Of a stretch of 22,596 nt of DNA, positions 1 through 6,224 are shown in pieces (the first letter of the stretch is position 1; each line of letters starts with the position of its first letter). The notes beneath the pieces were generated by a model. It searched no databases and was not told where the DNA came from. It was given only the letters and a program-made list of their open reading frames with translations. A program made the position numbers and the translations under genes. The DNA is from a virus, in the IMG/VR virus record IMGVR_UViG_3300021378_000178, positions 1 to 22,596 of that record; one strand, written 5' to 3'.

Positions 1-1
1 G

Positions 2-667
2 GCAAATGGTAGATGTTGTTACTGGTGTGTACCAGACAATGTTTACAAAGTAACATTTGAAATCTGGGGCGGCGGAGGTGGCGGCCCAGGACATACATGT
101 TGTAATTGTTGTTCATTTGCAATTGGTGGCGCAGGCGGAAACTATGCAATTAAAACAATCAACACTAATCCAGGATGTCAATATAGTGTTTGTGCTGGCG
201 GTAGTTGGCCATGTGGTAAATCACATACATGTTCAGCAGGCATGGGATGTAAATCTTATGTTAATGGTCATAATCTAAGTAACTTTTGTGTTACTGGTGC
301 TTGTGGCGGTTGGATGTGTAATGGAGATGCATGGGGTCAAAGACATGCTGTAACAAACTGTGCTAACTGTTTGATTTGTGGAATTTTTGGACACGACTTT
401 GGAATGATGGGCGGTATGGGTATTAAAGCAGGTACAACAACTTGTAGATGTCACGGACAAACAGGTTGGACAGGAGCGGCCGCAGGTATTGGAACTTACG
501 GTGGTACAACTACTAACGAAGCATGGTGTGCTTGTGGATGTCATATTGTTTGGCCAGCAGGTGGCGGCGTTCCAGGAACATCTAGTTACTGTGGTAACTG
601 GGCAAAATGTTGTGCAGGTGGTTCAGGTCAAGGTGGATCTGGCATAGTAAAAATAACGTTTGTATAA
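2..667 (+). CDS. Cysteine- and glycine-rich tail-fibre adhesin-like protein, copy 1 (5' end cut by window)
   Basis: The reading frame is open from base 2 (221 codons) and stops at TAA 665-667. The start lies upstream of the window, because the first visible residues (ANGRCCYW) align with residue ~60 of the two following paralogues. Visible order: a CCYWCVP strand, VTFEIWGGGGGG (the signature of glycine-rich phage and adhesin domains, Gly_rich_2-like), then a long Gly/Cys region with GCKSYVNGHNLSNFC, a CxxCxxC (CANCLIC), and the end CCAGGSGQGGSGIVKITFV. There are 26 Cys in 221 residues, many adjacent to another Cys or two residues apart. The family resemblance and the position before a tail assembly chaperone suggest a receptor-binding fibre tip. 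The function of the cysteines (metal binding or disulfides) is unknown. An ATG at 242 is internal to the conserved domain and is not the start. Confidence 0.8.
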   Translation, partial: ANGRCCYWCVPDNVYKVTFEIWGGGGGGPGHTCCNCCSFAIGGAGGNYAIKTINTNPGCQYSVCAGGSWPCGKSHTCSAGMGCKSYVNGHNLSNFCVTGACGGWMCNGDAWGQRHAVTNCANCLICGIFGHDFGMMGGMGIKAGTTTCRCHGQTGWTGAAAGIGTYGGTTTNEAWCACGCHIVWPAGGGVPGTSSYCGNWAKCCAGGSGQGGSGIVKITFV

Positions 668-1473
668 GGAAAGAAAATAATGGCAACATACGCAAGTTAT
701 AAAACATTAACAGCAGACAACTTCCAAGACAATAGTATTACGGCGGCTAAACTAGGTGCAGGTGCTGGTAACAAATATTGTGTTTGGTGGGTTTATAATG
801 AACGTGGCATTAAATGTCATGCATGTTCAGATGCTGGCGACTGTTGTGAACAAGCAAATGGTAAGTGTTGTTACTGGACAGTTCCAGCTAACACTTCAAA
901 AGTAGTATTCGAAATTTGGTCAGGTGGAGGCGGTGGCGCAGGCGCTACTTGCTGTAACAACTGTACACACTCAGCAGGTGGATCAGGTGGTAACTATGCA
1001 GTAAAAACTATTAGTACGTGTCCAGGTTGTACATATTCAATTTGTGCAGGCGGAACATGGCGTTGTAGTAAATCACATACTTGTGTAGCAGGTATGGGAT
1101 GTAAAAGTTATGTTAATGGTCACAACCTAAGTAATTTTTGTACAGTAGGTGGATGTCCGGGTTGGATGTGTAACGGTGGTGCATGGGGACCAAACCATAC
1201 ACAAACATGTGCTAACTGTTTAATTTGTGGAATTTTTGGAGCAGACTTTGGAATTATGGGATCAACCGGTGTAACAGGTGGACACGGTGGATGTCAATGT
1301 AAATCAGCAGACTGGGGAATGTCAGGATCAGCACCTTTTGTAGGTAAACACAGTGCAGGTGCAAACGCAGAAGCGTGGTGTAACTGTGCATGTTATGTTA
1401 ACTGGCCTGCAGGTGGCGGACAAACAGGACAGAGTTCATATTGTGGTAACTGGGCAAAATGTTGTGCAGGTGG
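590..1473 (+). repeat. 32-bp exact repeat between adhesin copies 1 and 2
   Basis: Bases 590-621 and 1442-1473 are identical (codes CGNWAKCCAGG). Copy 3 has the same protein motif but with silent changes (2290-2321 region), so here copies 1 and 2 are closest: a mosaic pattern. Confidence 0.85.
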
Positions 1474-1553
1474 CAATATGGGTGGTTCAGGCATGGTAAG
1501 AATAACATTCGCATAGTAAGGATAAGAAATGGCAACATACGCAAGTTATAAAA
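679..1553 (+). repeat. 26-bp exact direct repeat at the starts of adhesin copies 2 and 3
   Basis: Bases 679-704 and 1528-1553 are identical across both start codons (MATYASYK). With the internal identities these give blocks where homologous exchange between copies could occur. Confidence 0.8.
680..1516 (+). CDS. Cysteine- and glycine-rich tail-fibre adhesin-like protein, copy 2
   Basis: Complete 278-residue paralogue. The start ATG has AAGGAAA at 667-673 as ribosome binding site and opens MATYASYK, the same N-terminus as copy 3. Residues ~1-32 form a short polar head containing DNSITAAKL, a phrase seen in phage fibre and collar proteins. It is followed by YNERGIKCHAC, CCYWTVP, the VVFEIWSGGGGG glycine-rich core (residues ~75-87), GCKSYVNGHNLSNFC, CANCLIC (CxxCxxC), and a C-terminal CCAGG...MVRITFA strand. 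I count 30 Cys (10.8%). No signal peptide or membrane segment is seen, so this is not a secreted host protein by sequence. Twelve bases separate it from copy 1. A role as adhesin or fibre subunit is inferred from the glycine-rich family and the tail context. Confidence 0.8.
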   Translation: MATYASYKTLTADNFQDNSITAAKLGAGAGNKYCVWWVYNERGIKCHACSDAGDCCEQANGKCCYWTVPANTSKVVFEIWSGGGGGAGATCCNNCTHSAGGSGGNYAVKTISTCPGCTYSICAGGTWRCSKSHTCVAGMGCKSYVNGHNLSNFCTVGGCPGWMCNGGAWGPNHTQTCANCLICGIFGADFGIMGSTGVTGGHGGCQCKSADWGMSGSAPFVGKHSAGANAEAWCNCACYVNWPAGGGQTGQSSYCGNWAKCCAGGNMGGSGMVRITFA

Positions 1554-2368
1554 AAGTAGCAAATGACAGTATAGTTAACGGAACAATTACATCCGCTGAT
1601 ATCGCACACGGTAATGGTAACAACATGGGCGTACAATGGATTTACAATGAACGTGGCATGCAATGTCATCAGTGTGCTAGACAATCAGGTTGTTGTCAAC
1701 AAGCAAACGGAAAATGCTGTTACTGGTGTGTACCAGATGGTGTAAGTACAGTAACATTTGAAATTTGGTCAGGCGGCGGCGGAGGCCCAGGACATACATG
1801 TTGTAATTGTTGTTCATTTGCAATTGGCGGCGCAGGAGGCAATTACGGGTCTAAGACTATTGCTACATCTCCAGGATGTCAGTACAGTGTATGTGCTGGT
1901 GGTGCTTGGCCATGTGGTAAAGCACATACTTGTGGTGCAGGTATGGGTTGTAAGAGTTATGTAAACGGACATAATCTAAGTAATTTTTGTACAGTAGGCG
2001 GCTGTGGTGGATGGATGTGTAATGGAGACGCATGGGGTCCAAGACACACTCACTTTGGTTGTGAAAACTGTAATAGATGTGGAATTTTTGGAGCAGATTT
2101 TGGAATGATGGGAACAACAGGATGGGAACCAGGACATGGTTACTGTCACTGTGTGTATCAGTATTCAGGATCAGGACAACCTCCATTAATTGGTAAAATG
2201 ACAGTATCAGTAACTAACGAAGCATGGTGTAACTGCGGTTGTCACATTGAGTGGCCAGCAGGCGGTGGAATGCCAGGCGTTAGTTCATATTGTAATAACT
2301 GGGCTAAGTGCTGTGCAGGTGGATCTGGACAAGGTGGCTCAGGCGTTGTTCGAATAACATTCATGTAA
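1529..2368 (+). CDS. Cysteine- and glycine-rich tail-fibre adhesin-like protein, copy 3
   Basis: Complete 279-residue paralogue of the two genes before it; AAGGAT before the ATG serves as ribosome binding site. It carries the same MATYASYK head, YNERGMQCHQC, CCYWCVP, VTFEIWSGGGGG, GCKSYVNGHNLSNFC and a CxxCxxC (CENCNRC), and ends CCAGGSGQGGSGVVRITFM. I count 30 Cys, nearly all in columns shared with copy 2. The most variable stretch is residues ~195-225 (around YCHCVYQYSGSGQPPLIG), where a receptor-facing loop might lie. Codons for the conserved motifs differ silently between copies, so the protein sequence appears to be maintained by selection. The product is probably a virion fibre or adhesin; its receptor is unknown. 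Confidence 0.8.
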   Translation: MATYASYKKVANDSIVNGTITSADIAHGNGNNMGVQWIYNERGMQCHQCARQSGCCQQANGKCCYWCVPDGVSTVTFEIWSGGGGGPGHTCCNCCSFAIGGAGGNYGSKTIATSPGCQYSVCAGGAWPCGKAHTCGAGMGCKSYVNGHNLSNFCTVGGCGGWMCNGDAWGPRHTHFGCENCNRCGIFGADFGMMGTTGWEPGHGYCHCVYQYSGSGQPPLIGKMTVSVTNEAWCNCGCHIEWPAGGGMPGVSSYCNNWAKCCAGGSGQGGSGVVRITFM

Positions 2369-2370
2369 AT

Positions 2371-2378
2371 GATAAATA
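2371..2378 (+). promoter_or_regulatory. T4-type late promoter motif (GATAAATA)
   Basis: GATAAATA fits the NATAAATA form of the T4 late promoter (T4 consensus TATAAATA). It lies in the 29-base gap after the third adhesin gene, 19 bases before the ATG at 2398, and is followed by AGGAG (2384-2388). That spacing gives a very short leader. The same arrangement recurs before 3306 and 12904. Confidence 0.55.
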
Positions 2379-2397
2379 GTTTTAGGAGCTGAATAAC

Positions 2398-3189
2398 ATG
2401 AGAAAAATTGAAAAAACATTTACTTACCCAATTTGGGACGAGTGGAGAAAAAATAGTTTTGAAAACGGAAGAACCGGCACCTTTACTTATAAAGGCCCTG
2501 AGTTTTTAACGTTTGAAATAGGCAATGACCCTGCAGATACAGACAACTACCAAAAAGAATCTGGTTGGTGTCTATGGGAAAAAATGGATTTAGAACGTCC
2601 AGCCGGCAAAGACATAACAAGAATAACAGTTGATTGTAAAGAAAACCCTTTACTTTGCGAAATCGGTAATGATGATGGTAAAGAAGAAGGTGTATTACTA
2701 AGACGTCAAAGAGAATGGAAAGTTCTTTGGGACGCTCCAGACGGTTATATGGATGTAGAGTACACAGATGAATTAGAACCGCGTGATGTATACGACGAAC
2801 AAAATATCACATATGATTTTGAAACAGAAACATTTAATATTGGGATCCATGATTGGGAAGCTACAGGTGCAAAAATGGACCTAACATGGCAAGATCTTAG
2901 AGATGTTAGAGATTCGGCATTGCACGATACTGACGCTAAAGTTGGACAGACAGACGCTCCTGAAGCTATCCAACAGACTTGGAAAGATTATAGACAAAGA
3001 CTAAGAGATTTACCAGCTTGGGCACAAGCGGCTGGATATGAGCCGTGGCAAGCAGTTATGATGTTTCCAACTGTACCAAAAGATATGCGTGATCCAGACA
3101 CATCAGCAGATCCTGCAGATCCGTATAGAGAAGGTGCATTTGCCGTTGACGTAGAAGTTGCCGCTCAAAAGGTTGCAGGTAAAAAATAA
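2398..3189 (+). CDS. Phage tail assembly chaperone-like / tail fibre assembly protein
   Basis: 263 residues; the start is set by AGGAG at 2384-2388. Residues ~160-235 (TWQDLRDVRDSALHDTDA, then QTWKDYRQRLRDLPAWAQ) match the Phage_tail_APC type of domain, whose hallmarks are LR..RD, a TD pair, and W..YRQ.LRD.P. This domain is found next to tail-fibre genes in many phages, consistent with its place directly after three fibre-like genes. Residues 1-~150 are acidic and beta-rich-looking and I do not recognise them; they could bind a fibre partner. No signal peptide is visible. It probably helps fold or assemble the adhesins just upstream. The domain call is firm at motif level; the partner is inferred. 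An intrinsic terminator follows the stop. Confidence 0.7.
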   Translation: MRKIEKTFTYPIWDEWRKNSFENGRTGTFTYKGPEFLTFEIGNDPADTDNYQKESGWCLWEKMDLERPAGKDITRITVDCKENPLLCEIGNDDGKEEGVLLRRQREWKVLWDAPDGYMDVEYTDELEPRDVYDEQNITYDFETETFNIGIHDWEATGAKMDLTWQDLRDVRDSALHDTDAKVGQTDAPEAIQQTWKDYRQRLRDLPAWAQAAGYEPWQAVMMFPTVPKDMRDPDTSADPADPYREGAFAVDVEVAAQKVAGKK

Positions 3190-3214
3190 ATTTAGCATTA
3201 TAAATTAATAAATT

Positions 3215-3237
3215 AAGGGCCATTAGGCCCTTTTTTT
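3215..3237 (+). terminator. Rho-independent terminator
   Basis: GGGCC (3217-3221), loop ATTA, GGCCC (3226-3230), then seven T (3231-3237). Two A-T pairs (AA at 3215-3216 with TT at 3231-3232) can lengthen the stem. It lies 25 bases after the stop of the tail-assembly gene and closes that transcription unit. No comparable terminator was found elsewhere in the window. Confidence 0.9.
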
Positions 3238-3274
3238 ATGACTACCAGATCAGCGTCATGTAAAGTATCCTACC

Positions 3275-3282
3275 AATAAATA
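3275..3282 (+). promoter_or_regulatory. T4-type late promoter motif (AATAAATA)
   Basis: AATAAATA fits NATAAATA. It lies just after the terminator and 23 bases before the TTG start at 3306, with AGGAGA (3295-3300) between them. Coming straight after a terminator, it is the best candidate promoter for the enzyme cluster that follows. Confidence 0.5.
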
Positions 3283-3305
3283 TTTGTACTATACAGGAGA
3301 AAACA

Positions 3306-4367
3306 TTGGAACGCAAAAAAGCATATTTTATCAACGGTGGAGCAGGCAGAACAGTTGCAAGTATTCCAGCGTTTGAAAAACTCTACGAAACAGATCAAGA
3401 CTTTATTATTGTTTGTGAAGGCGGAATGGACTTTTATAAAGGACATCCACAACTACATGAATTAGCATATGATAATTGGCATAAAAACCTATTTAAAGAT
3501 TACATTAAAGACAGAGATTGTTACTCTCCAGAACCTTATCGGATTTGGGAATATTATAATCAAAAGTGTAGTTTAGCACAAGCATTTGATATTGCAATTA
3601 ATAACAAAGGTATAAGAGATTTACCTGACCCAACTATACATATGAACAAACATGAGCTTGTACAAGGGTATAAAGTTGTTGAAGAAATTAAAGCAGTTAC
3701 AGGCAAAGACAAAGTAGTGGTGTTTCAACCATTTGGTCGTACAGCTGAAAACATGGGCGACTTTGTAATTGATGGTACTAGTAGAAGTTTTCATTTAAAT
3801 GATGTTATACGCATTTGTAAAGACTTACGTGATGATTATGCTGTAATTTTAATGAGCGAATTCCCTGTTGTAGTTGAAGAAAATACTAAAGTTCCTGTAG
3901 CAGTTCCACAAATTCCAGATGTAAGAGTTTGGTCAAGCGTTATTCAAATTGCAGATCATTTTATCGGTTGTGATAGTCTAGGACAACATATGGCAAAAGC
4001 ACTAGGTACAACATGCACAAGTGTTATTGGCAGTACATATCCTATTAATATTTCTTATCCTAATTCTCCTGACTTTGATATTATTGACTTAGGAGAAGGT
4101 AAGCGTAAGTTTAGTCCTATTAGACTTACAATGGAAGATTCAATTGAACGATTTAACGATGAAGTTATGGAGTTAGATGATGAAAGTTTTAAAAAAATTA
4201 TTACAAGTGCTCGCAAGCGTTTGGGGAAACCGAGAAGTTATACCGGAAACTACAAACCGCAACAAGAACAAGGCGAAGTTTGTCCAACCCATGGAGTAGT
4301 ACATGCAGATGGTGCATCACACGGCAATAAACAACAAGCAAAAATCTTAGGTCATACTGGGCAGTAA
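3306..4367 (+). CDS. GT9-like (heptosyltransferase-type) glycosyltransferase
   Basis: 353 residues with a TTG start, supported by AGGAGA at 3295-3300 and the lack of an earlier in-frame ATG. The N-terminus AYFINGGAGRTVASIPAFEKL resembles the first Rossmann half of glycosyltransferase family 9. Residues ~137-147 (VVVFQPFGRTA) fit the inter-domain strand. Residues 220-247 (IGCDSLGQHMAKALGT then SVIGSTYP) match the GT9 donor-site pattern DSG..H.A.ALG.P...LFG...P. GT9 enzymes transfer heptose or similar sugars from nucleotide-sugar donors to lipopolysaccharide core. A GmhB-like phosphatase and HldD in the same window make a heptose donor plausible. The C-terminal ~45 residues lie outside the fold and include CPTHGVVHADGASHG, a possible metal-binding patch. 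The acceptor is unknown. The alternative is a GT-B-like glycosyltransferase of another family. Confidence 0.6.
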   Translation: MERKKAYFINGGAGRTVASIPAFEKLYETDQDFIIVCEGGMDFYKGHPQLHELAYDNWHKNLFKDYIKDRDCYSPEPYRIWEYYNQKCSLAQAFDIAINNKGIRDLPDPTIHMNKHELVQGYKVVEEIKAVTGKDKVVVFQPFGRTAENMGDFVIDGTSRSFHLNDVIRICKDLRDDYAVILMSEFPVVVEENTKVPVAVPQIPDVRVWSSVIQIADHFIGCDSLGQHMAKALGTTCTSVIGSTYPINISYPNSPDFDIIDLGEGKRKFSPIRLTMEDSIERFNDEVMELDDESFKKIITSARKRLGKPRSYTGNYKPQQEQGEVCPTHGVVHADGASHGNKQQAKILGHTGQ

Positions 4368-4368
4368 A

Positions 4369-4971
4369 ATGAGCGATCCTAACTTTACTTCACCTGATAG
4401 TTTTTTAAGTGGTATCACAACTGTAATGGATCCTACTGTAGAAAAAATACAAACACTTGATACATGGGTTGTAGATGATTTATTTTATCCGGGATATAAA
4501 AAGTTTTTAAATTTATTTGATACTTCTAGCGAACGACATGTCGACTATGGTAACGGTACTTTGTATTACAAAAAGGATATGTCTTACCCTACAGATATAG
4601 ATCCAAAAGAAGAGTACTTAGCGTTTATTAAGTTTCAGTTACAAAATTTGCCTATCCGTGTTAAAGATTTTAAAAAAGCATGGGGTGTAAAATATCCACC
4701 AGGTGCATATAGCGGATTACATTCGCATCAACCTGGAAAACAACTAACTAGTGTGTTATTTTTAGACACTCCAAAGCCAAGTGTAGAATATCCTTTAGCA
4801 GGATGTTTAACTACGCTACAGCCAACAGACAGTGAAATTACTTACTTAACACATAAGCCTATTGAAGGTAAGTTGGTAATCTTAGATGGTAAAGTATGGC
4901 ACGGATCTTACCCTACACTAGAAGATAGACATGTATTTGTTGTAGACTTTGAATATGAAAGTGTAATATGA
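4369..4971 (+). CDS. Fe(II)/2-oxoglutarate oxygenase-like protein, paralogue A
   Basis: 200 residues, starting one base after the previous stop with no strong ribosome binding site, so it is probably translationally coupled. The C-terminal half looks like a double-stranded beta helix: YSGLHSHQ (H118, H120), TSVLFLDT, GKLVILDGKVWHG (H178), then R187 before VFVVDF. The spacing fits the phage 2OG-Fe(II) oxygenases that carry HxH rather than HxD, with a distal His and Arg. Such enzymes use Fe(II), O2 and 2-oxoglutarate to hydroxylate a substrate. It is a clear paralogue of the gene at 5540: both share HVDYG, SYP, FKK.W...YP, SGLH.H, GKV.HG.YPTLE and VFVVDF. The sulfotransferase gene lies between them. 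The substrate is unknown. Confidence 0.6.
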   Translation: MSDPNFTSPDSFLSGITTVMDPTVEKIQTLDTWVVDDLFYPGYKKFLNLFDTSSERHVDYGNGTLYYKKDMSYPTDIDPKEEYLAFIKFQLQNLPIRVKDFKKAWGVKYPPGAYSGLHSHQPGKQLTSVLFLDTPKPSVEYPLAGCLTTLQPTDSEITYLTHKPIEGKLVILDGKVWHGSYPTLEDRHVFVVDFEYESVI

Positions 4972-5540
4972 ACCAATATGTATTTAATATCGGGTTTAAT
5001 AGATCAGGAACTACATCGTTAACTAATGCATTAAACATCTTAGGAATTCCTAGTATACACTTTTCTGTAGACGGATCTGGATGGCATAAAAACAACAACA
5101 AAGAGCTAGAAGTCGTTGCAAATATAAACAAAGAGCAAGGGTTAAATTACTTTCATACACTTGATCATATATATCAAGGTTTTAGTGACTTTAACGGAGA
5201 GAAGTACTATAAAGAACTTTATAATCAATATCCTAATAGCAAATTTATACTTACTATACGTGCTCCAGAAGATTGGATTAAAAGTGTAATAACTATGGAA
5301 AGATCGCAAGGAAAATTTCAGCGTGATACTAAACAAGAGCATAACACATTTAAGCGTAAAGTAGATCGTTATTTTAAGAAAAAGAACGAAATACGAGATT
5401 TTTTTAATGATAAACCAAATACATATTTAGAAATGAACATTTGTGACGGTGACGGTTGGAAAGTGCTTTGTAATTTTTTAGGCAGAGACATTCCTAGTTC
5501 GCCATTTCCATATGTAAACAAATCAGAAAGTGTAAAATAA
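4968..5540 (+). CDS. P-loop sulfotransferase family protein
   Basis: 190 residues. The ATG overlaps the previous stop (ATGA). Residues 6-22 (FNIGFNRSGTTSLTNAL) form the 5'-phosphosulfate-binding loop of sulfotransferases. Residues 93-106 (FILTIRAPEDWIKS) form the 3'-phosphate-binding element with R98 and S106. The C-terminal LEMNICDGDGWKVLCNFLG resembles the end of the Sulfotransfer_4-type family. The predicted reaction is transfer of sulfate from PAPS to a hydroxyl or amine of a glycan or small molecule. It is shorter than many eukaryotic members but holds both cofactor motifs, so it looks intact. It sits between two paralogous oxygenases, which suggests sequential hydroxylation and sulfation; that link is inference. 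Confidence 0.75.
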   Translation: MNQYVFNIGFNRSGTTSLTNALNILGIPSIHFSVDGSGWHKNNNKELEVVANINKEQGLNYFHTLDHIYQGFSDFNGEKYYKELYNQYPNSKFILTIRAPEDWIKSVITMERSQGKFQRDTKQEHNTFKRKVDRYFKKKNEIRDFFNDKPNTYLEMNICDGDGWKVLCNFLGRDIPSSPFPYVNKSESVK

Positions 5541-6145
5541 TGGATATAGAAACTTTAGATACTGCATATCAAGGTGATAAAGACTTTTTCTGGTTATGCT
5601 TTAATGGACGTATACCCGACTATTGGATTAGCAAAGACAAGTATCAAGACTATAATAAATTTTTAGAACTATTTGATAATCCGCCTAAGTCGCATGTAGA
5701 TTACGGTGGTGCAATTATACAATATAACGATGATGATTTTTCATATCCGTATAATGTAGACCAACAAGGAATATATTTAGAGTGGATTAAAAAATCTATA
5801 GAAAAGTTTCAATTTAAAAACGTAAAATTTAAGAAATGTTGGTGGCTAACATACCCTGAGAATACTTTCTCAGGATTGCACACACATGAAGATAGAGGAC
5901 AACGCACAATGACATGTGTTATGTTCTTAAACACAATATCAGTAAGCACAGTAACACCATTAAATGGTAAATTAAAAGCAATTACTATGAATCCTGTTAC
6001 AGGTGAACTAGTAAGTGATATGATAAAATGTATAGCAGGCGATGTAGTAGTTATGGACGGTAAAGTTTACCATGGAGTATATCCTACATTAGAAGAAAGA
6101 AAGGTATTTGTAGTTGACTTTACATACGATGTAGAAATTAACTAA
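5540..6145 (+). CDS. Fe(II)/2-oxoglutarate oxygenase-like protein, paralogue B
   Basis: 201 residues. The start overlaps the sulfotransferase stop by one base (TAATG). It has the same plan as the gene at 4369: HVDYGG near residue 52, FKKCWWLTYPENTFSGLHTHE (split here as H114 and H116 in the HTH motif), TCVMFLNT, a longer insertion ~residues 133-165, then GDVVVMDGKVYHG (H178) and R187 before VFVVDF. These fit the iron ligands and the 2-oxoglutarate-binding Arg of a double-stranded-beta-helix oxygenase. The two copies have diverged widely, so they may act on different positions or partners. The unit ends here: a 79-base gap with a stem-loop follows. Confidence 0.6.
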   Translation: MDIETLDTAYQGDKDFFWLCFNGRIPDYWISKDKYQDYNKFLELFDNPPKSHVDYGGAIIQYNDDDFSYPYNVDQQGIYLEWIKKSIEKFQFKNVKFKKCWWLTYPENTFSGLHTHEDRGQRTMTCVMFLNTISVSTVTPLNGKLKAITMNPVTGELVSDMIKCIAGDVVVMDGKVYHGVYPTLEERKVFVVDFTYDVEIN

Positions 6146-6167
6146 TGATAAGGTTCAGTTCTTGTCA

Positions 6168-6184
6168 GCAATCACTGGGATTGC
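6168..6184 (+). promoter_or_regulatory. Stem-loop in the gap before the carbamoyltransferase gene
   Basis: GCAATC (6168-6173), loop ACTGG, GATTGC (6179-6184): a perfect 6-bp stem in the 79-base gap between the oxygenase and carbamoyltransferase genes. No T-run follows, so it is not a standard terminator. It could mark RNA processing or partial termination. An AT-rich stretch with TATATAAAG (around 6197-6205) follows but does not match the late motif. AAGGAAA at 6214-6220 is the ribosome binding site of the next gene. Confidence 0.35.
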
Positions 6185-6224
6185 AAATACATATAGTATA
6201 TAAAGAAACATAAAAGGAAACAAT

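Larger units (their letters stand above)
83..1827 (+). repeat. 44-bp exact repeat between adhesin copies 1 and 3
   Basis: Bases 83-126 and 1784-1827 are identical (codes GPGHTCCNCCSFAIG). Copy 2 differs strongly here (GAGATCCNNCTHSAGG). Copies 1 and 3 are therefore closer in this block than either is to copy 2. Confidence 0.85.

Noticed and set aside
242-667. An ORF start at 242 for the first adhesin
   Set aside because: The frame is open to the left edge and aligns with the paralogues well before this Met, so the ATG is internal.
83-1827. The repeats of the adhesin region as a CRISPR array or mobile element
   Set aside because: They are coding paralogues with irregular spacing and no terminal inverted repeats or transposase.
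6197-6205. TATATAAAG as a late promoter before the carbamoyltransferase
   Set aside because: It does not match NATAAATA; AT-rich chance similarity is likely, so no promoter is claimed.
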